A stretch of 64,000 bases of DNA from DAISKN01 sp963716925 (GTDB taxonomy: Bacteria > Acidobacteriota > Vicinamibacteria > Marinacidobacterales > SMYC01): NCBI GenBank assembly GCA_963716925.1, contig CAVQUX010000025.1, positions 682,001 through 746,000 on the forward strand. Direction: 5' to 3'. The notes beneath the pieces are model-generated. The model made no database searches. It had not been told where the DNA came from and worked only from the letters and a program-made list of their open reading frames with translations. How positions within the stretch are numbered: the first letter of the stretch is position 1; every line of letters begins with the position of its first letter. Positions 43,121 to 52,265 of this stretch are shown piece after piece. Made by a program: the position numbers and the translations under genes.

Positions 43121-45370
43121 TCAGTCGTTCGAGGGCGCGTCAACCGGAAAGAGCGGAGGCCCGGCCAGCGGTGATGGGAGAGACGCCGCGAGCCAGTCCA
43201 TCGACGGCGGCGAAGCCGGCCCGGTCGCGGTATCGGCCACGGCCGCGCGCAGCCGGGCGCGCATCTCCTCTTCGAACCGGGAGGCGTCCTCGGAGGGAAG
43301 GCGTCGAACGCAGTCCGCCCACCGCCGATCGGGAAAGTCGTGCCAGAACCAACCAGGCTCGTCGAGAGCGCAGACGACGCCCGACTCCGCGGCGCTCTCG
43401 ATGCGCGAACGTAGCGCGCCCAGCTGAGGCAGGTAGACGAGGTCGATCGCTTCCGGAGAGAGGACGAGAGGATAGCCGTCGTAGAAATCGCAGCCGAGAG
43501 TCCATAGAGAATCGACGACCGCAGCCGAAAGCGCACCGATTCGCGACAGCTCGCGTACCGAGGACAGGAAGGAAAGCTCGGGACTCTGCGCCAGGAGATC
43601 GCGGAGGCCGCTCCATGTCGCCTCGGCTTCGCCGCAGGCTCTCGCGGCGGATTCGCGATCGGAGCCGACGTGAGCGACGTAGGAGGCGGCCTCGAAGACC
43701 TGCGCCTGGCGGAGGCCGATCCAGGCGAGGAGGTCCAGGTAGTCCCGACGGAAGAGAGCCGGGGCGCCCTCGAGCGCATCGCCCATCGTCCGCGCGCCCG
43801 CGCGAATTTCCGCAAGGAGTCTCAGGCTTTCCGGAGCGAGAAAGTAGGGAACGAGAAGGCGCTTGCGCGGCGGATGCATGAACCGGGCGTTTCCGTCCGA
43901 AAGCAGCCGGAGAAAACCCGCGAGGTAGGGCAGGGCGCGATCTCCATGACGGGCTTTCGCGTAGTCCTCGAGCGCGGGCTCGAGCTCGCGCAGCGCGTCG
44001 GGATCCCACGCGATCCTCGCCAGGGCGTGGGAGAGCCAGGGCGACGTATCGCTCCACTCCGGCCATTGGAAGAACCCCTCGCAGGCTCCGTCGCTTCTCG
44101 CCGCGGCCGCGTCTCGCGCGAGAGCGCGGGCGTCGCTCCAGCCCGTCTGGAGGCGTGTCTCGTTTCCGCCGAAGACGGTGAACTGCGACGAGAGCCAGCG
44201 CCTGCCGCCCGCGAGCGGCGGGGCGCCATCTTTCTGCTCCCTCCCCTCCCCGCGCTCGCCGAAGACGTTCGCCATCCCGTGGCGCACGTGGACCGCCCTC
44301 ACGTTCGAAGGAAAACCGTCGAAGAGGTCCGGCACCTTCTCCCCCCAGGTCCAAACCGTCACCGAAGCATCGGGGTCGATCCGCGAAAGAACTTCGAATG
44401 CCTGTAGGTATCCCTCCTTCTTCGTGACCGAACGGCAGGGGTCGCCGTAGGACTGCTCCTCCTCGCCGCGGTGACGGATCGCGTACCAGCCGTCGGTGCC
44501 CAGGTCCTCGATCAAGCGCCGCCATACCGTTTCCGTCAGTTGCGGGAGCTCCGGCTGATGGGCGCAGAGAAAGCCGTTTCGCCACTCGAGGTGCGGGAAG
44601 AGCGAGCGTACCGGCTCGGGGAAGGCTCCGTAGCTCAGGACGTACATGAACCGGATTCCGAGCGCGCGGCCGCGCTCGAGGACTCTTCGCGAGAGCTCGT
44701 GCTTGACCTCCGCTCGAAAGACCGGGCCGTCTTCGAGCCCTCGCGCCTCCGGAAAAGCGAGCGCCATGGAGCGCTCCAACGGAGGATAGAACTCGAGGAA
44801 GTTCATCCGGTTTCGCGCGAGATACAGGAGCGCCCGTTCCCAGTCTTCATAGCCCCACATCGCCGCGCAGTACCTGCGGGGACCGAGATAGTTGTCCCAG
44901 ATCATGTCGCCGCGCAGGGCGAACGAAGGTTCTTCTTCCGCCTCGAAGTCGAGACGAGCGATCCCGTCGAGCGCCGGTACCGTCTCGCCGTCGCGAAAGA
45001 ACGAGAAGCCCAGGTGCTCGAGCAAACGGTACAGGCCGTTGCGGGCTCCTTCGGGGTCGGAGCCCGCCACGACGAGACGCGAGCCGTCTTTCGAGATGCG
45101 AAATCCGCCGGGTTTCGAAACCGGGCCTCCGGTCGAGACGAGGACGTCGAGGTCGCCCGCGGGCACTGGATCCGAAACGACGGGGACGGGAAAACCGGTC
45201 GCGCGCTCGAGGAGCGACGCGGCGTCGGCGAGCGCGGTCCGTTCGATCTCGCCCGCGTCCGCGGCCTGCAGGAGGCGAAGCCGTCGCCAGTGCCCGTGCC
45301 CGCCGCAGGAGCCGAGAGCCGCGGCGGCGAGAGCGGCGCTCGTCTCCTTGAGGAAGTCCCGGCGCCGCAT
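43121..45370 (-). CDS. Tat/lipoprotein glycoside-hydrolase-like protein with GH67-type N-terminal domain
   Basis: A 749-aa protein. The start MRRRDFLKETSAALAAAALG plus SCGG combines a Tat motif with a lipobox-like Cys. Residues 30-130 resemble the alpha-glucuronidase/hexosaminidase N-terminal domain (DLDVLVSTGG; RNGLYRLLEHLGFSFFRDGE). A TIM-barrel-like middle has YLARNRMNFLEFYPPLERS and MYVLSYGAFPEPV; a helical C-terminal region follows. It may be an alpha-glucuronidase, NAGLU-like or DUF4838-type hydrolase; I cannot assign catalytic acids. The start is 4 bases from the stop of the upstream esterase, so the pair is an operon. Confidence 0.68.
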   Translation of the reverse strand: MRRRDFLKETSAALAAAALGSCGGHGHWRRLRLLQAADAGEIERTALADAASLLERATGFPVPVVSDPVPAGDLDVLVSTGGPVSKPGGFRISKDGSRLVVAGSDPEGARNGLYRLLEHLGFSFFRDGETVPALDGIARLDFEAEEEPSFALRGDMIWDNYLGPRRYCAAMWGYEDWERALLYLARNRMNFLEFYPPLERSMALAFPEARGLEDGPVFRAEVKHELSRRVLERGRALGIRFMYVLSYGAFPEPVRSLFPHLEWRNGFLCAHQPELPQLTETVWRRLIEDLGTDGWYAIRHRGEEEQSYGDPCRSVTKKEGYLQAFEVLSRIDPDASVTVWTWGEKVPDLFDGFPSNVRAVHVRHGMANVFGERGEGREQKDGAPPLAGGRRWLSSQFTVFGGNETRLQTGWSDARALARDAAAARSDGACEGFFQWPEWSDTSPWLSHALARIAWDPDALRELEPALEDYAKARHGDRALPYLAGFLRLLSDGNARFMHPPRKRLLVPYFLAPESLRLLAEIRAGARTMGDALEGAPALFRRDYLDLLAWIGLRQAQVFEAASYVAHVGSDRESAARACGEAEATWSGLRDLLAQSPELSFLSSVRELSRIGALSAAVVDSLWTLGCDFYDGYPLVLSPEAIDLVYLPQLGALRSRIESAAESGVVCALDEPGWFWHDFPDRRWADCVRRLPSEDASRFEEEMRARLRAAVADTATGPASPPSMDWLAASLPSPLAGPPLFPVDAPSND

Positions 45371-45374
45371 GCCG

Positions 45375-46256
45375 TCAGGGCGCGAGGGCGAGCTTCTTCC
45401 GCAGAAACTCCATGCGGTCGTGCGGCGAGTCCGGATCGTCGAACTCGTGGCTGGTGAAGTACCAGCGCACTTCGTGAGAGTCCCCGGCGGCTTTCACGTA
45501 GGCCCGGGCGGAATCGTCGCTGATGAACCGATCGTGCCGCGCGAACTGGAAGAGAATGCTCGAAGGCGACGCCCGGCCGACGAAGAGCTCGGGGTTGATG
45601 GGAGAGAGCACGGCGACGTAGCGCTCCAGCTGCTCTCGGGTGAAGGCCTGCTGCATCAGCTTGGCGTAGCTGTCGTCGCCGAGGACGTCGGTGAGGCGCG
45701 GAAGCCCGCCCATGAGCACGTAGCCCGCGAACCTCGGATCGATTCCCGCGAGCGCACCTCCCCAGGTAGCTCCCAGGCTGTGCCCCACATAGCCGATGCG
45801 CTTCGAATCGACGTCTTCGCGGGCCGCGAGCAGATCGAAGCCTCGTCTCAGATCGCCGACCAGCTGTACGTAGCCCTCCCGTTCGGCCTCGGGGTCGGCG
45901 ACGAAGCTGTAAGAGTCGACGTCCGGCCGGTGGTACGGAGCGTCGATCATGAGCGAGACGACGCCGCGCTTCGCGAGCACCACCCCTTCCGCCAGGAACT
46001 CCGTGCGGTCCCCCTGCCCCCAATGCATGTACAGGATCCCCGCGAAGGGACCCTCTCCCGCAGGCCGGACCAGATACCCGGGAACCCGCCCCTTCCGGGC
46101 GCTGAGGTAGGAGACGTCCTGCACGGTCATGCCGTCGATCATCTCCTCGGAGGCGACGCGGAAGTCGAGGGGCGAGTCGCGGTCGTAGTCGAAGAATCGC
46201 GCCGGATCCCCGGTGCCCTGAGCCAGAACGGCGAGAAGGACTGCGAGCATCGTCAT
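45375..46256 (-). CDS. Secreted alpha/beta-hydrolase (acetyl-esterase/dienelactone hydrolase type)
   Basis: About 293 aa. A short signal (MTMLAVLLAVLAQG) precedes an alpha/beta-hydrolase: oxyanion region GILYMHWGQGDRTEF, nucleophile elbow IGYVGHSLGATWGG (Ser in GHSLG), acid region FQFARHDRFIS, and late His in YFTSHEFDDP. Together with the downstream GH67N-like protein it could deacylate a plant or microbial polysaccharide (inference). The open frame extends upstream to 47321 but that part is antisense to the ketosynthase gene. Confidence 0.83.
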   Translation of the reverse strand: MTMLAVLLAVLAQGTGDPARFFDYDRDSPLDFRVASEEMIDGMTVQDVSYLSARKGRVPGYLVRPAGEGPFAGILYMHWGQGDRTEFLAEGVVLAKRGVVSLMIDAPYHRPDVDSYSFVADPEAEREGYVQLVGDLRRGFDLLAAREDVDSKRIGYVGHSLGATWGGALAGIDPRFAGYVLMGGLPRLTDVLGDDSYAKLMQQAFTREQLERYVAVLSPINPELFVGRASPSSILFQFARHDRFISDDSARAYVKAAGDSHEVRWYFTSHEFDDPDSPHDRMEFLRKKLALAP

Positions 46257-46304
46257 GCGGGCCTCCGCTGGTCTTGTATCGCCGGTAAGATAAACTAACG
46301 CATT

Positions 46305-47537
46305 ATGCAACGAGAACGACGAGAGGTCGTGATCACCGGAGTCGGCGTCTGCTGCAACATGGGCTCGAACCTCGAGCGGATCCTGGCCGACCTCCGGGCG
46401 GGCAAGAATACCCCGTTTCAACCGTACGAGGAGGCCGTCCGCTACGGTGCCCGCTGCCAGATCATCGGTCTCTATCCCGAAGCTCTCGACCCCGAGGCGC
46501 TGGGGGTGGCGAAGCACGAGGCCCGTTTCATGGGTCGCGCGTCCCTCATGGTCCTCAGGGCAGCGCGAATCGCGATCGGCCAGTCGGGACTCGATCCGAC
46601 CCCGCTCGCCGTCGCCATCGGGAGCGGCACCGGAGACGTCGACGCCCATATCGAGATCGCGGAGAAGCTGCGAACGACGGGCAGCATGAGGCGAGTGTCG
46701 GCGACGGTGATTCCCAAGCTCATGGCCTCGACCGTCTCCGCGAATCTGGTGAACGTGCTGCGCACCACCGGCCCTTCCTTCACCGCCAGCGCCGCCTGCG
46801 CAGGAGGAAACTACAACATCGCCATCGCCGCCGGCTGGATCGAGTCGGGAATCGTCGATGGGGCGATCGCCGGCGGCGTCGAGGTCAAGGACCCGCATTT
46901 CTTCGCGGGCTTCGATTCGATGCGCGCGTACAACGGGCAGGACAATGACCGGCCCGACCGTGCCTCGCGCCCCTACGCCCGCGACCGCGCGGGGTTCGTG
47001 TTCGCCGAGGGCGCCGGCATACTCATCCTCGAGTCGGGCGAGTCCGCGAGGAACAGAGGCGCTTCGATCCTCGGAGTTCTCCGCGGCTTCGGCATGACGT
47101 CGGACGGCGCGGGAGAGATGGTCGCGCCTTCGCCGGAAGGAGCGGAAGCGGCGATGCGACGCGCGTTGAAGGATGCCGGAGTCACGCCCGACGACATCGA
47201 CTACGTGAACACCCACGGGACCTCGACCCAGCTCGGGGACCTCTCCGAAGTCCGGGCGATGCGGCGCCTCTTCGGCGAGCGCAGGCTTCTCTACTCCTCG
47301 ACCAAGGGCTACACCGGCCACCCGGTATCCGCGGCGGGAGCCATCGAGGCGATCTTGACTCTATCGATGATGAACGGCGGGTGGATCGCGCCCTCGGTCA
47401 ACGCCGAGCCCCTGGACCCCGAGCTCGAGGATTTCCCGCCGGTGATTCGACCGATGGATGCCACGATTCGGCTCGCTCTCTCGAACTCCTTCGGGTTCGG
47501 GGGAACGAACGCCTGCCTCGTGCTGGGAAAGGCGTGA
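46305..47537 (+). CDS. Beta-ketoacyl-ACP synthase family protein (FabF/FabB-like), stand-alone
   Basis: A 410-aa thiolase-fold condensing enzyme. Catalytic Cys165 in TASAACAGGNYN, His in VNTHGTSTQLGD and second His in KGYTGHPVSAAGAIE complete the Cys-His-His triad; the C-terminal LSNSFGFGGTNACLVLG is typical. The active-site neighbourhood AACAGG is like FabB/FabF, and conserved DYVNTHGTST is strong. No acyl carrier, malonyl transferase or ketoreductase is near, so it may work in a specialised lipid or act in trans. No Shine-Dalgarno; GATAAACT is 11 bases before the ATG. Confidence 0.9.
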   Translation: MQRERREVVITGVGVCCNMGSNLERILADLRAGKNTPFQPYEEAVRYGARCQIIGLYPEALDPEALGVAKHEARFMGRASLMVLRAARIAIGQSGLDPTPLAVAIGSGTGDVDAHIEIAEKLRTTGSMRRVSATVIPKLMASTVSANLVNVLRTTGPSFTASAACAGGNYNIAIAAGWIESGIVDGAIAGGVEVKDPHFFAGFDSMRAYNGQDNDRPDRASRPYARDRAGFVFAEGAGILILESGESARNRGASILGVLRGFGMTSDGAGEMVAPSPEGAEAAMRRALKDAGVTPDDIDYVNTHGTSTQLGDLSEVRAMRRLFGERRLLYSSTKGYTGHPVSAAGAIEAILTLSMMNGGWIAPSVNAEPLDPELEDFPPVIRPMDATIRLALSNSFGFGGTNACLVLGKA

Positions 47538-47549
47538 CCGAGGCGGGGC

Positions 47550-48080
47550 TCAGAACCCCAGCGTGACTTGAATCGAGAAGCCGGGGTCTCGTCCTCCGAT
47601 GTGAACCCGGGGGTTGACCGTCACCCACTCCTCCCCCGGATTCGCGGCTCCGATCCCGGCGCCGATGAGACCGCCAATGAGACCTCCTGACCAGGCGCCG
47701 AGCGCCGCGGCTTCGGCGAAGCTCGAGCCGTCTTCCCCTACCTGCTCGTGCTGAAACCCGAGAGTGAGGCCGGAAGCCGCTCCGATGAGAGCCCACCACT
47801 TCCCCTTGGACCAGGCGGACTCGCACCGGCTCTGGGGGCGGCCGGTCTCGAGAGTCGTCACCTCGGCGAGAGGAATCGATCGCGAGCCGCGGCCGTCATC
47901 GAGCTCGATCTCGAGCGCATCGGTGCTCTTCCCTCCCACGCGGCCCGTCAGACGCTCTCCCGCCGTGGTCGTGACCCGGACGCGCCGTCCACTCTCCACG
48001 TCCTGCGCTTCAACCAGCGCGGGCGGGGAGAGAACCGTGAGGAAGCCGAGCACGAGAAGGACCATGAACGCTCGCGTCAT
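47550..48080 (-). CDS. Hypothetical exported protein with glycine-zipper segment
   Basis: A 176-aa protein. Signal sequence MTRAFMVLLVLGFLTVLSPP; a small SH3-like beta segment VRVTTTAGERLTGRVGG with LEIELDD; a Gly-zipper-like membrane stretch GGLIGGLIGAGIGAANPGEE near the end; and a beta C-terminus VTLGF. I do not know its function. The ATG lies 15 bases from the dispersed motif at 48095-48136. It converges on the ketosynthase with a 12-base gap. Confidence 0.7.
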   Translation of the reverse strand: MTRAFMVLLVLGFLTVLSPPALVEAQDVESGRRVRVTTTAGERLTGRVGGKSTDALEIELDDGRGSRSIPLAEVTTLETGRPQSRCESAWSKGKWWALIGAASGLTLGFQHEQVGEDGSSFAEAAALGAWSGGLIGGLIGAGIGAANPGEEWVTVNPRVHIGGRDPGFSIQVTLGF

Positions 48081-48094
48081 GGGGGACCTCCGCA

Positions 48095-48136
48095 GGATTC
48101 GAGTCGGTTTTGGGGCTCGAATCCATTGTAAGTCAG
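48095..48136 (-). repeat. Copy B of the dispersed intergenic motif
   Basis: Read on the minus strand it begins CTGACTTACAATGGATTCGA and ends AAAACCGACTCGAATCC, matching the copy at 32392-32432. It overlaps the stop codon end of the fourth ADOP permease by 4 bases and precedes the glycine-zipper gene by 14. Confidence 0.5.
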
Positions 48137-50538
48137 TCCGCTCGAAGCGTCGACCAGGGATCCGCTCTCGAAGCCCTGCGCGCGGGGAGGTAGCTCGCGG
48201 CGAGCGCGGTCAGGATCAAGACCAGCGCGGAGAACCCGAAAGCGAGCGGGTCGCGAGCGCTGATTCCGAAGAGGAAGCTCTCGAGGTAGCTTCCGAGAAG
48301 CCAGGCGGCGGCTCCTCCGAGCGCGATTCCCGCGGATGCGAGAAGGAGCGCGCGGCCAAGGAGGTCGTGCTTCACGGCAGCCGGACGCGCTCCGAGCGCC
48401 ATCCGGATCGCGATCTCGCGCTTTCTCTCTCCGGCGGCGCAGGAGAGAACTCCATAGGTGCCGACGGCCGCGAGGGCGAGGGCGAGGAGCGCGAACGCGG
48501 CGAGTGCCACGAGAACGAACCTCTCCGAGGAAACGGCCTCTTCGAGGTCGGCCTCGAGCGTCCGCATGGCGGAGACGGGAAGATCCGCGTCGAGGTCCCA
48601 GACGACCTCTTTCAGCGCCGGCGCCAGCGCCGCCGGCTCCGCGTCGGAGCGAACGACCACGTTCATGCTGCGGTAGGCGAACTGCCGGAACGAGAAGAAG
48701 AAAGCGGGCTCGGGCGGGCTCTGGAGGGATGCGTTCTTGACGTCGGCGACGATTCCGACGACTTCGAGCTCGAGAGACTCCGGCATCACGCGGCCGAGGG
48801 GCCCGAACTGGCGCGCTTCGGTGAGGACTCTGGCTCCGATCGGATCCTCGTCCGGCCAGTAGCGCCTTCGCGCAGCGTCGTTGACCACGACGACCCCCGG
48901 CCCGTTGGCGAGATCGCGCTCGGACAGGTCCCGTCCGCGAAGGAGCGGGATTCCCAAGACCCGGAAATACCCCGGACTCACGGAGTGGTACTGGACCTTC
49001 GGCTCTTCGCCGTCCGGGACGGGCGTTCGTCCCTTGATGGTGAAGGGAATTGGCCAGCCGGGGTCGAGAGGAAGGAACGCGGTGACCGCCGCGCCGCGAA
49101 CGCCCTCCATCTCCCCGATCCTCTCGACGAGGCGCGCGTAGAAGTCCGTGACTTCGCTCCAGTCTCCGTAGCTCGAGGAGGGCACCTGGAGGTTGAAGGT
49201 GGTGGAGCGGTGCCCGGTGAATCCCGGGTCCTCGCGCAGGAGACGCGCGAAGCTCCTCGTCAGGAGGCCGGCGCCGACGAGCATCATCAGAGCGACCGCC
49301 ACCTGGGTCACGATGAACAGATCGCGGGTGCGCCGGCCCGTCGTACGCCCGCCGCTCGGCGCTCCTTTCGAGGTCGAGAACGCGGGAATGGTGCCGAAGA
49401 CGAACGCGGTCAGAAGGACCACCGCCACCGTGAACCCCAGCACCCGGAGATCGATCCCCACGAGCTCGATCCGCGGAACCCTGACCGGCACGAGCCGCTT
49501 GAGCGCCGCCACGCCGTAAATCGCGAGGGCGAGACCGGCGGCGCCTCCGAGGAGCGCGAGCGCCAGGCTCTCGGCGAGAAACTGTGTCGCGAGCCGCCTC
49601 CGGTTCGCGCCGAGGGCGGTTCGTATGGCGACCTCGTCCCCTCGACCCATGCCCTGAGCCATCAGGAGATTCGCCACGTTGGCGCAGGCGAGGAGCAGCA
49701 CGAACCCGACGGCCCCGAGAAGCACGAGAAGCCCCTGCCGCGTGCGGCCTAGCTCGGAATGGAGGAGCGGGACCACCGACGCGCCCCAGCCGGCGTTGGT
49801 CGCGGGGAATTCCCGGGCGAGACGCGCGGTTAGAGCATCCACTTCCGCCTGGGCTTCCTCGAGGCCCTTCCCCTCCGCGAGACGGGCGACGACTCCAAAG
49901 AACCGAGCTCCGCGGTTGTGCTGCGTCGGGTTCCATCCGAGAGGGCGCCAGACCTCGGTTTGCCTCGGATAGCGGAACCCCGGGGGAGCGATGCCGACGA
50001 CGACGTTCTCCCGGCCGTCGAGGAGTATGGGACGGCCAACGAGGCTTCGATCGGCGCCGTATCGCCGCTTCCACAGGTCGTAGCCGACGACCACCACCGG
50101 CTCGGCCCCATAACGATCTTCGCCCGGCGCGAACGCCCGTCCTTCCATCGGATCGACCCCGAGCACGGAGAAGAAATTGTCGGTCACGTCGGCGGTCGAA
50201 ATCCGCTCGGGCTCCCGATCGTGGCCGGTGAGGTTGAGGTCCGGATACCACCAGCCGGCGACGTCGTCGAAGCTCGAGATTTCATCGCGGAAGTCCGCGA
50301 ACTGAACGGGCGAGACGTCGCTGCCGTCCTGCCCCTGAGCGTGGTTCACCTCGCGGAGGGTGACCAGCCGCTCGGGGGCGGGGTACGGGAGGGGCCGGAG
50401 AAGCAGGGCGTCCACGGCGCTGAAGATGGTGGTGGTGGCGCCAATCCCGAGAGCGAGGGCCAGCGCGGCCGCGACGGTGAATCCGGGACGCTTTCGAAGC
50501 AGTCGGAACCCGAAGCCGAGATCGCGAACCAGCTCCAT
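48133..50538 (-). CDS. ADOP-type ABC transporter permease (MacB/FtsX family)
   Basis: 801 aa. MELVRDLGFGFRLLRKRPGF opens the protein, followed by the first helix VAAALALALGIGATTTIFSA, periplasmic MacB_PCD domain (FFSVLGVDPMEGRAFAPGED), mid FtsX helices VLLGAVGFVLLLACANVANL, and a second half with GTYGVLSCAAGERKREIAIR and end ASYLPARRASRADPWSTLR. The start 50538 is supported by GGAGGG and by alignment with the other copies; the open frame starts earlier at 50619. No PadR or ATPase gene adjoins. Confidence 0.91.
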   Translation of the reverse strand: MELVRDLGFGFRLLRKRPGFTVAAALALALGIGATTTIFSAVDALLLRPLPYPAPERLVTLREVNHAQGQDGSDVSPVQFADFRDEISSFDDVAGWWYPDLNLTGHDREPERISTADVTDNFFSVLGVDPMEGRAFAPGEDRYGAEPVVVVGYDLWKRRYGADRSLVGRPILLDGRENVVVGIAPPGFRYPRQTEVWRPLGWNPTQHNRGARFFGVVARLAEGKGLEEAQAEVDALTARLAREFPATNAGWGASVVPLLHSELGRTRQGLLVLLGAVGFVLLLACANVANLLMAQGMGRGDEVAIRTALGANRRRLATQFLAESLALALLGGAAGLALAIYGVAALKRLVPVRVPRIELVGIDLRVLGFTVAVVLLTAFVFGTIPAFSTSKGAPSGGRTTGRRTRDLFIVTQVAVALMMLVGAGLLTRSFARLLREDPGFTGHRSTTFNLQVPSSSYGDWSEVTDFYARLVERIGEMEGVRGAAVTAFLPLDPGWPIPFTIKGRTPVPDGEEPKVQYHSVSPGYFRVLGIPLLRGRDLSERDLANGPGVVVVNDAARRRYWPDEDPIGARVLTEARQFGPLGRVMPESLELEVVGIVADVKNASLQSPPEPAFFFSFRQFAYRSMNVVVRSDAEPAALAPALKEVVWDLDADLPVSAMRTLEADLEEAVSSERFVLVALAAFALLALALAAVGTYGVLSCAAGERKREIAIRMALGARPAAVKHDLLGRALLLASAGIALGGAAAWLLGSYLESFLFGISARDPLAFGFSALVLILTALAASYLPARRASRADPWSTLRAD

Positions 50539-50680
50539 GGCTGCAGCCCTCCTGGTTACTGTTGAAAATTTAGCACAGGAGCGCGCCCGGCGGAACCGGA
50601 AAGCGCGGTGTGCTAGCATCGAGGTCCTCGTTCGGAGGGTACGCGTTTTTTCCCACGATCGAGAGTTACGGGAGGTAATC

Positions 50681-51271
50681 GTGGCGCACGTAAAGCCTCT
50701 TTCTCGCGACGAGGCTCCACAGTTCCGGGACCGCTTCGAGCATTACGCGAAGACCCGAGGGTTCGTTCCCAACAGCATCCTCACGATGTCGCGCCGGCCC
50801 GCTATCGCCGAAGCCTTCATGGAGCTCAACCGCGCGGTGCTCTACGAGGGCACGGTCGAAGAGCAGTTGAAGATGCTGGTGAGCCTCATCGCCAGCCAGG
50901 CCGCGGGCTGCCACTACTGTCAGGCGCACATGGCCAATCTCTCGAGCATCTACCGCGCCGAAGACGAGAAGATTCGAGCCGTCTGGGAGTTCGAGTCGAG
51001 CCCGCTCTTCAGCGACCGGGAGCGCTCGGCGCTGAGGATCGCATGGAAAGCGGCGACGGTCCCGAATCAGGCTGCGGCCGCGGACTTCGAGGATCTGCGA
51101 AAGCACTTCGACGAGGGACAAATCGTGGAGATCGTGGCGACCATCTCCCTCTTCGGCTATCTGAACCGCTGGAACGACACCATGGCCACGGATCTCGAAG
51201 AGCAGCCGCAGAAGGTCGCCGCCCGCGCGATTTCCGGCGCAGGCTGGACGCCGGGCAAGCACTCACCCTGA
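50681..51271 (+). CDS. AhpD/carboxymuconolactone decarboxylase family protein
   Basis: 196 aa, all-alpha. The AhpD active-site motif is complete: Cys77 and Cys80 in GCHYCQAHM with His83. Upstream VSLIASQAAG and later LFSDRERSALRIA, LFGYLNRWNDT are family typical. It is likely a peroxidase or thiol-disulfide oxidoreductase. The GTG at 50681 is chosen because GGAGGTAAT precedes it at a good distance, whereas the frame remains open far upstream. It overlaps the Fe-S reductase by 9 bases at the 3' end (convergent). Confidence 0.88.
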   Translation: MAHVKPLSRDEAPQFRDRFEHYAKTRGFVPNSILTMSRRPAIAEAFMELNRAVLYEGTVEEQLKMLVSLIASQAAGCHYCQAHMANLSSIYRAEDEKIRAVWEFESSPLFSDRERSALRIAWKAATVPNQAAAADFEDLRKHFDEGQIVEIVATISLFGYLNRWNDTMATDLEEQPQKVAARAISGAGWTPGKHSP

Positions 51272-52261
51272 AACGGGGTCCGCCTGGTTTGACCGTGGTC
51301 TCCGGGAGAGGAGTTTCTCCGAAAGCCAAGGCCCTCGACCCCCCTCGCTCCAAGGACAGACCTCGATGCAGATGGCGCAGCCGCTGGTCTCGCAGAAGTA
51401 GTAGATGCATTTGTCGAAATCGACGTACCACTTCTCGACCCCCCGAACCCACTGCTTCTGGTCGAAGATCGCGTCGACCGGGCACGCTCGCACGCAGGCG
51501 GTGCATCGAGTGCAGAGATCATCGACGCCGATATCGACGGGGGCGTCCTCGACCGCGAGCGGAAGATCGGTGACCACGCAGCCCAGGCGAAAGTTCGACC
51601 CGTGATCGCGGGAGATGAGCGAGCCGTGCTTTCCCAGCTCGCCGAAGCCGCAGTCGATGGCGATGGGAATGTGCAGCAGATCGCCGCTGTTCGGGTTTCC
51701 GTACGCCCGGGCGGGCCATCCCATCGCCCGGATCTCCTCCGACAGGCGTGAGGCGATCTCTCCGATCCGCGCGTAGACCCGCATCACCTCCCCGGCCGAC
51801 GTATCGTCGGGGACGTCTCTCATCCGGTCACGGTTCATGCGGACGCCGATGGAGATTGCAAAGCGGTACTCGAGCTCATGGCCTTGGTAGACGTGGCCTG
51901 GCTTGAGAGTGGTGATTCCGACGAGATCGGCCCCCAGCGCCCGGGCGCGGTCCTTCACCTCCCGGGCCATCGCCGCCGGGTCCGGAACCGCTCGTTGAAC
52001 CGGCGCGGCCGGCCCCGTCGACTTACGAAGGTTCCAGATGTTCTTCATGATGTAGAGGACGGCCCTCCAGCTGTTGACGTACGAGAACAGGCGGTCGAGA
52101 GCGTCCCAGGGAAGAGCGTCGCTGCCGTCGTTGTGAAAGACGTGGTCCGCCCTCCGGAAGCTGGTTTCGCCGAGCCCGTTGATCTCGTTTCCCGACCGGG
52201 GTGGGTTGCGGTAGGCGAAGGTCGTCCCGCGGGGAATGTCGTCGCGAATCTTGAATGCCAA
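51263..52261 (-). CDS. 4Fe-4S reductase, reductive-dehalogenase/epoxyqueuosine-reductase-like
   Basis: About 332 aa. Two ferredoxin-type clusters near the C-terminus: CTRCTACVRACPVDAIF and CETSGCAICIEVCPWS. The preceding domain (GNPNSGDLLHIPIAIDCGFG, then GELGKHGSLISRDHGSNFRL) resembles the corrinoid-binding region of reductive dehalogenases/QueG, without the QueG-specific HEAT repeats. The TTG start at 52261 lies 5 bases after the stop of the small upstream gene with GAGGGG as ribosome-binding site. No Tat signal, so it is probably cytoplasmic. Substrate unknown; anchoring by a partner is possible. Confidence 0.8.
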   Translation of the reverse strand: MAFKIRDDIPRGTTFAYRNPPRSGNEINGLGETSFRRADHVFHNDGSDALPWDALDRLFSYVNSWRAVLYIMKNIWNLRKSTGPAAPVQRAVPDPAAMAREVKDRARALGADLVGITTLKPGHVYQGHELEYRFAISIGVRMNRDRMRDVPDDTSAGEVMRVYARIGEIASRLSEEIRAMGWPARAYGNPNSGDLLHIPIAIDCGFGELGKHGSLISRDHGSNFRLGCVVTDLPLAVEDAPVDIGVDDLCTRCTACVRACPVDAIFDQKQWVRGVEKWYVDFDKCIYYFCETSGCAICIEVCPWSEGGRGPWLSEKLLSRRPRSNQADPVSG

Positions 52262-52265
52262 CGAG

